Shown piece by piece: positions 5,741 through 7,568 of a stretch of DNA of 7,568 bases. The stretch comes from Cyanobacteriota bacterium (GTDB lineage Bacteria > Cyanobacteriota > Cyanobacteriia > Phormidesmidales > Phormidesmidaceae), in NCBI GenBank assembly GCA_027592485.1, contig JAQCKL010000212.1:1-7568 (forward strand). Direction: 5' to 3'. The notes beneath the pieces were generated by a model. The model was not told the DNA's origin, searched no databases, and worked only from the letters and a program-made list of their open reading frames with translations. How positions within the stretch are numbered: position 1 is the stretch's first letter; each line of letters begins with the position of its first letter. A program made the translations under genes and the position numbers.

Positions 5741-7494
5741 AGCTGAGAGAATTGGGTGTCGATATGGTGTTGAAGGCTAACCTTGACCTGAGCAAACTCT
5801 GTTATGACAGCATGGGCTAGCCGCTGCCCAGCTTCCGCAGTGAGAGTGCCTGCGTCGCTTTGTCGTTCTAGCTCAGCACAATGCTGCGAGAGTATTAGGG
5901 CTCCAACAGAAGCACTACTAGATTTTAAGGTATGGGCTACGTGACCGATTTGCGTTAAATCAAAGACGTGAGTCGCGTGGTCTAATTTCTGTAATAGCTG
6001 AGGTGAGTCTTCCAAGAAGAGACTCGTGATCATGATTACAGATTCCGAATCTCCTCCAAAGGTAGTTAGCAAATCATTCAAGGTAGTGGAATCGATGCTG
6101 GATGATGCCAAAATAGCCTCTCCTTCAGCTAGCGAATGGGTCGTAATAGCAGCTTCGGATTGTGAGTTATTTCTGAGTGAAAGTGAATCATGAATCGGTT
6201 CAGTATCCGCCACGAATGCCTGCCGGTTGTGGCGATCATGGGACGACTGCATGAATGGAGCATTGCCCTGAGGCGTGGCTTTTTCTGCCAAGGGCTGGGT
6301 CTCTTGCAATATTTTGGCAAGATCTTGGATGCGGATGGGTTTGCTGAGATAGTCATCCATGCCCGAAGTTAAGTATTTCTCGCGATCGCCCGTCATGGCG
6401 TTGGCGGTGACTGCAATGATTCGGGGACAGGGATGATAGCGTTCCCGAACATATTGGCTAGCGGTCATGCCATCCATTTCCGGCATTTGTATATCCATCA
6501 AAATGACATCAAACATCTGCCGCTCTAAAGCTTCGAGGACCTCTAAGCCATTGCCAGCTACCTCGATACGATACCCGATGCGATCTAGCAAATGGATGGC
6601 TAGCTTCTGATTGACAGCATTATCTTCAGCCAGCAAAATTCTGAGGGGATGCTGTTTTCCGAAATCAGCATCAATTTGAGAGACTTCTCCCGTGGATCTT
6701 GTGATCGAAACACGATTTCCGCCGAAAAGATCTACCAACACGTTGAATAACTTCAGATGTTTGATCGGCTTTTGCAAGTAGGCCGAAAACCCTGCTGCCA
6801 TTGCTTTGTGCTCAATATCCATGCCGGTAACAGATGTGAGCATGACTAAGGGGAAATTGATCGGATGATGCAACTGATTAATGTGCTGTGCCAGTTGTAA
6901 ACCATCCATTTCAGGCATTTGCATATCTAGAATGGCGATATCAAACTGCCCTCCCTGGGTGAGTTCTAATAGGGCTTCTTTGCCAGAACACACGAGGGTG
7001 GGTTGCATGCCCCAAGTTTCGGCCTGTGCGTTTAAGATTTGTCGATTGGTGGCATTATCATCCACAATCAATATCTTTTTCCCCTTCAGGGCTGAGCTAA
7101 AATTACTGGAAAGGTCAAGGGCAGAATCTTCGATGGATTCTGTCTGGAGGGTGAAGAAGAATGTCGTACCCTGTTCAACTTCGCTTTCGACCCAGAGTTT
7201 TCCACCCATAGCCTCAGCCAGTTGTTTACAGATCACCAACCCCAAACCAGTGCCGCCATATTTACGGGTGATGGAGGCATCTACTTGGCTAAAGGGCTTA
7301 AATAAACGATTCATTCGGTCTGGGGGAATCCCAATGCCAGTATCCCGAATAGAGATTTGAAGGGTATGTTGAACTTCTAGGTTTGGAGATACCACTTCAG
7401 AGACAGATTTGACTTGGACTTCTATTTCTCCCGCTGGGGTGAACTTGACAGCATTCGTCAGTAAATTCACCAAAATCTGCCGTAATCGAGTCAC
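5737..7494 (-). CDS. Truncated hybrid histidine kinase: HATPase, two receivers, Hpt
   Basis: The C-terminal part of a phosphorelay kinase. Residues are counted from GTG at 7494. The HATPase domain (about 1-118) has the N box RQILVNLLTNAVKF with Asn10 and Asn14, DTGIGI (51-56), FKPFSQVD (65-72) and GGTGLGL (80-86). Receiver 1 (about 139-258) has Asp145, Asp146, phospho-acceptor Asp190, Thr220 and Lys242. Receiver 2 (about 284-398) has Glu290, Asp291, Asp334, Thr363 and Lys385. A loose linker (about 400-465) leads to an Hpt domain (about 466-578) with His521 (HTLKSSSASVGA). Typical kinases have HisKA and sensor domains before this point. Here the frame matches kinase sequence back to about 7509 (HLRGD) and then meets TGA at 7510-7512. 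The listed GTG start is only the first possible one, with no usable ribosome binding site. It is probably a broken gene rather than a functional short form. Confidence 0.85.
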   Translation of the reverse strand: MTRLRQILVNLLTNAVKFTPAGEIEVQVKSVSEVVSPNLEVQHTLQISIRDTGIGIPPDRMNRLFKPFSQVDASITRKYGGTGLGLVICKQLAEAMGGKLWVESEVEQGTTFFFTLQTESIEDSALDLSSNFSSALKGKKILIVDDNATNRQILNAQAETWGMQPTLVCSGKEALLELTQGGQFDIAILDMQMPEMDGLQLAQHINQLHHPINFPLVMLTSVTGMDIEHKAMAAGFSAYLQKPIKHLKLFNVLVDLFGGNRVSITRSTGEVSQIDADFGKQHPLRILLAEDNAVNQKLAIHLLDRIGYRIEVAGNGLEVLEALERQMFDVILMDIQMPEMDGMTASQYVRERYHPCPRIIAVTANAMTGDREKYLTSGMDDYLSKPIRIQDLAKILQETQPLAEKATPQGNAPFMQSSHDRHNRQAFVADTEPIHDSLSLRNNSQSEAAITTHSLAEGEAILASSSIDSTTLNDLLTTFGGDSESVIMITSLFLEDSPQLLQKLDHATHVFDLTQIGHVAHTLKSSSASVGALILSQHCAELERQSDAGTLTAEAGQRLAHAVITEFAQVKVSLQHHIDTQFSQL

Positions 7495-7509
7495 ATCTCC
7501 TCGTAAGTG

Positions 7510-7568
7510 TCACAGGGGTTGAGAACAGGAGTTGTTGTGGAAGGGAGTAGTCAGTTAAAGTTTACCGA
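7510..7568. other. Sequence beyond the kinase breakpoint
   Basis: The last 59 bases show no kinase-like translation in the three minus frames; the kinase frame has TGA at 7510-7512 and a TAA further out. Normally this stretch would encode the region between HisKA and the N box. It may be the end of an inserted element or another rearranged segment, but no known insertion-sequence end was recognised. Confidence 0.4.

Noticed and set aside
6881..7360. 159-aa plus-strand ORF
   Set aside because: It lies opposite the HATPase and first receiver domains, whose motifs are unmistakable on the minus strand.

Overview
The window looks like cyanobacterial chromosome of moderate GC content. The main evidence is six copies of the octamer GCGATCGC (HIP1) at 1799, 2320, 3668, 3923, 5597 and 6382, where about 0.1 copy is expected by chance in 7.6 kb. 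The gene types agree: a multi-PAS class III adenylate cyclase, a multidomain hybrid histidine kinase, a DUF389 membrane protein and a two-domain universal stress protein. I cannot name a genus.

Layout. Positions 1-2658 (+) hold the 3' part of a PAS-rich adenylate cyclase whose reading frame runs off the left edge. Positions 2659-2982 are intergenic, with a clear rho-independent terminator (2864-2891) followed at once by a perfect 12-bp palindrome. Next come a 113-aa Trp-rich protein of unknown function (2983-3324, +) and a DUF389 membrane protein (3401-4456, +), possibly one operon. A tandem-domain universal stress protein (4524-5378, -) converges on DUF389; its terminator lies in the 67-bp gap between them. 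Positions 5379-5736 form the upstream region of that gene and hold a strong bulged hairpin (5423-5456), a weaker one (5465-5484) and a possible 42-aa ORF. The right end is the C-terminal part of a hybrid histidine kinase (5737-7494, -) with the order HATPase, receiver, receiver, Hpt.

How the genes fit together. Both ends encode signalling proteins, one making cAMP and one running a His-Asp phosphorelay. The centre encodes stress or membrane functions. Nothing shows that they form one pathway. The kinase appears broken: recognisable kinase sequence stops at about 7509, an in-frame TGA lies at 7510-7512, and the HisKA dimerisation domain is absent from the sequence shown. All downstream phosphorelay residues are intact, so the break may be recent, such as an insertion or rearrangement at about 7510.

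I found no CRISPR array, tRNA, rRNA, transposase or phage gene, and no convincing new multigene system. The items most worth a second look are the kinase breakpoint, the structured region upstream of the stress-protein gene, and the terminator with palindrome in the 2659-2982 gap.
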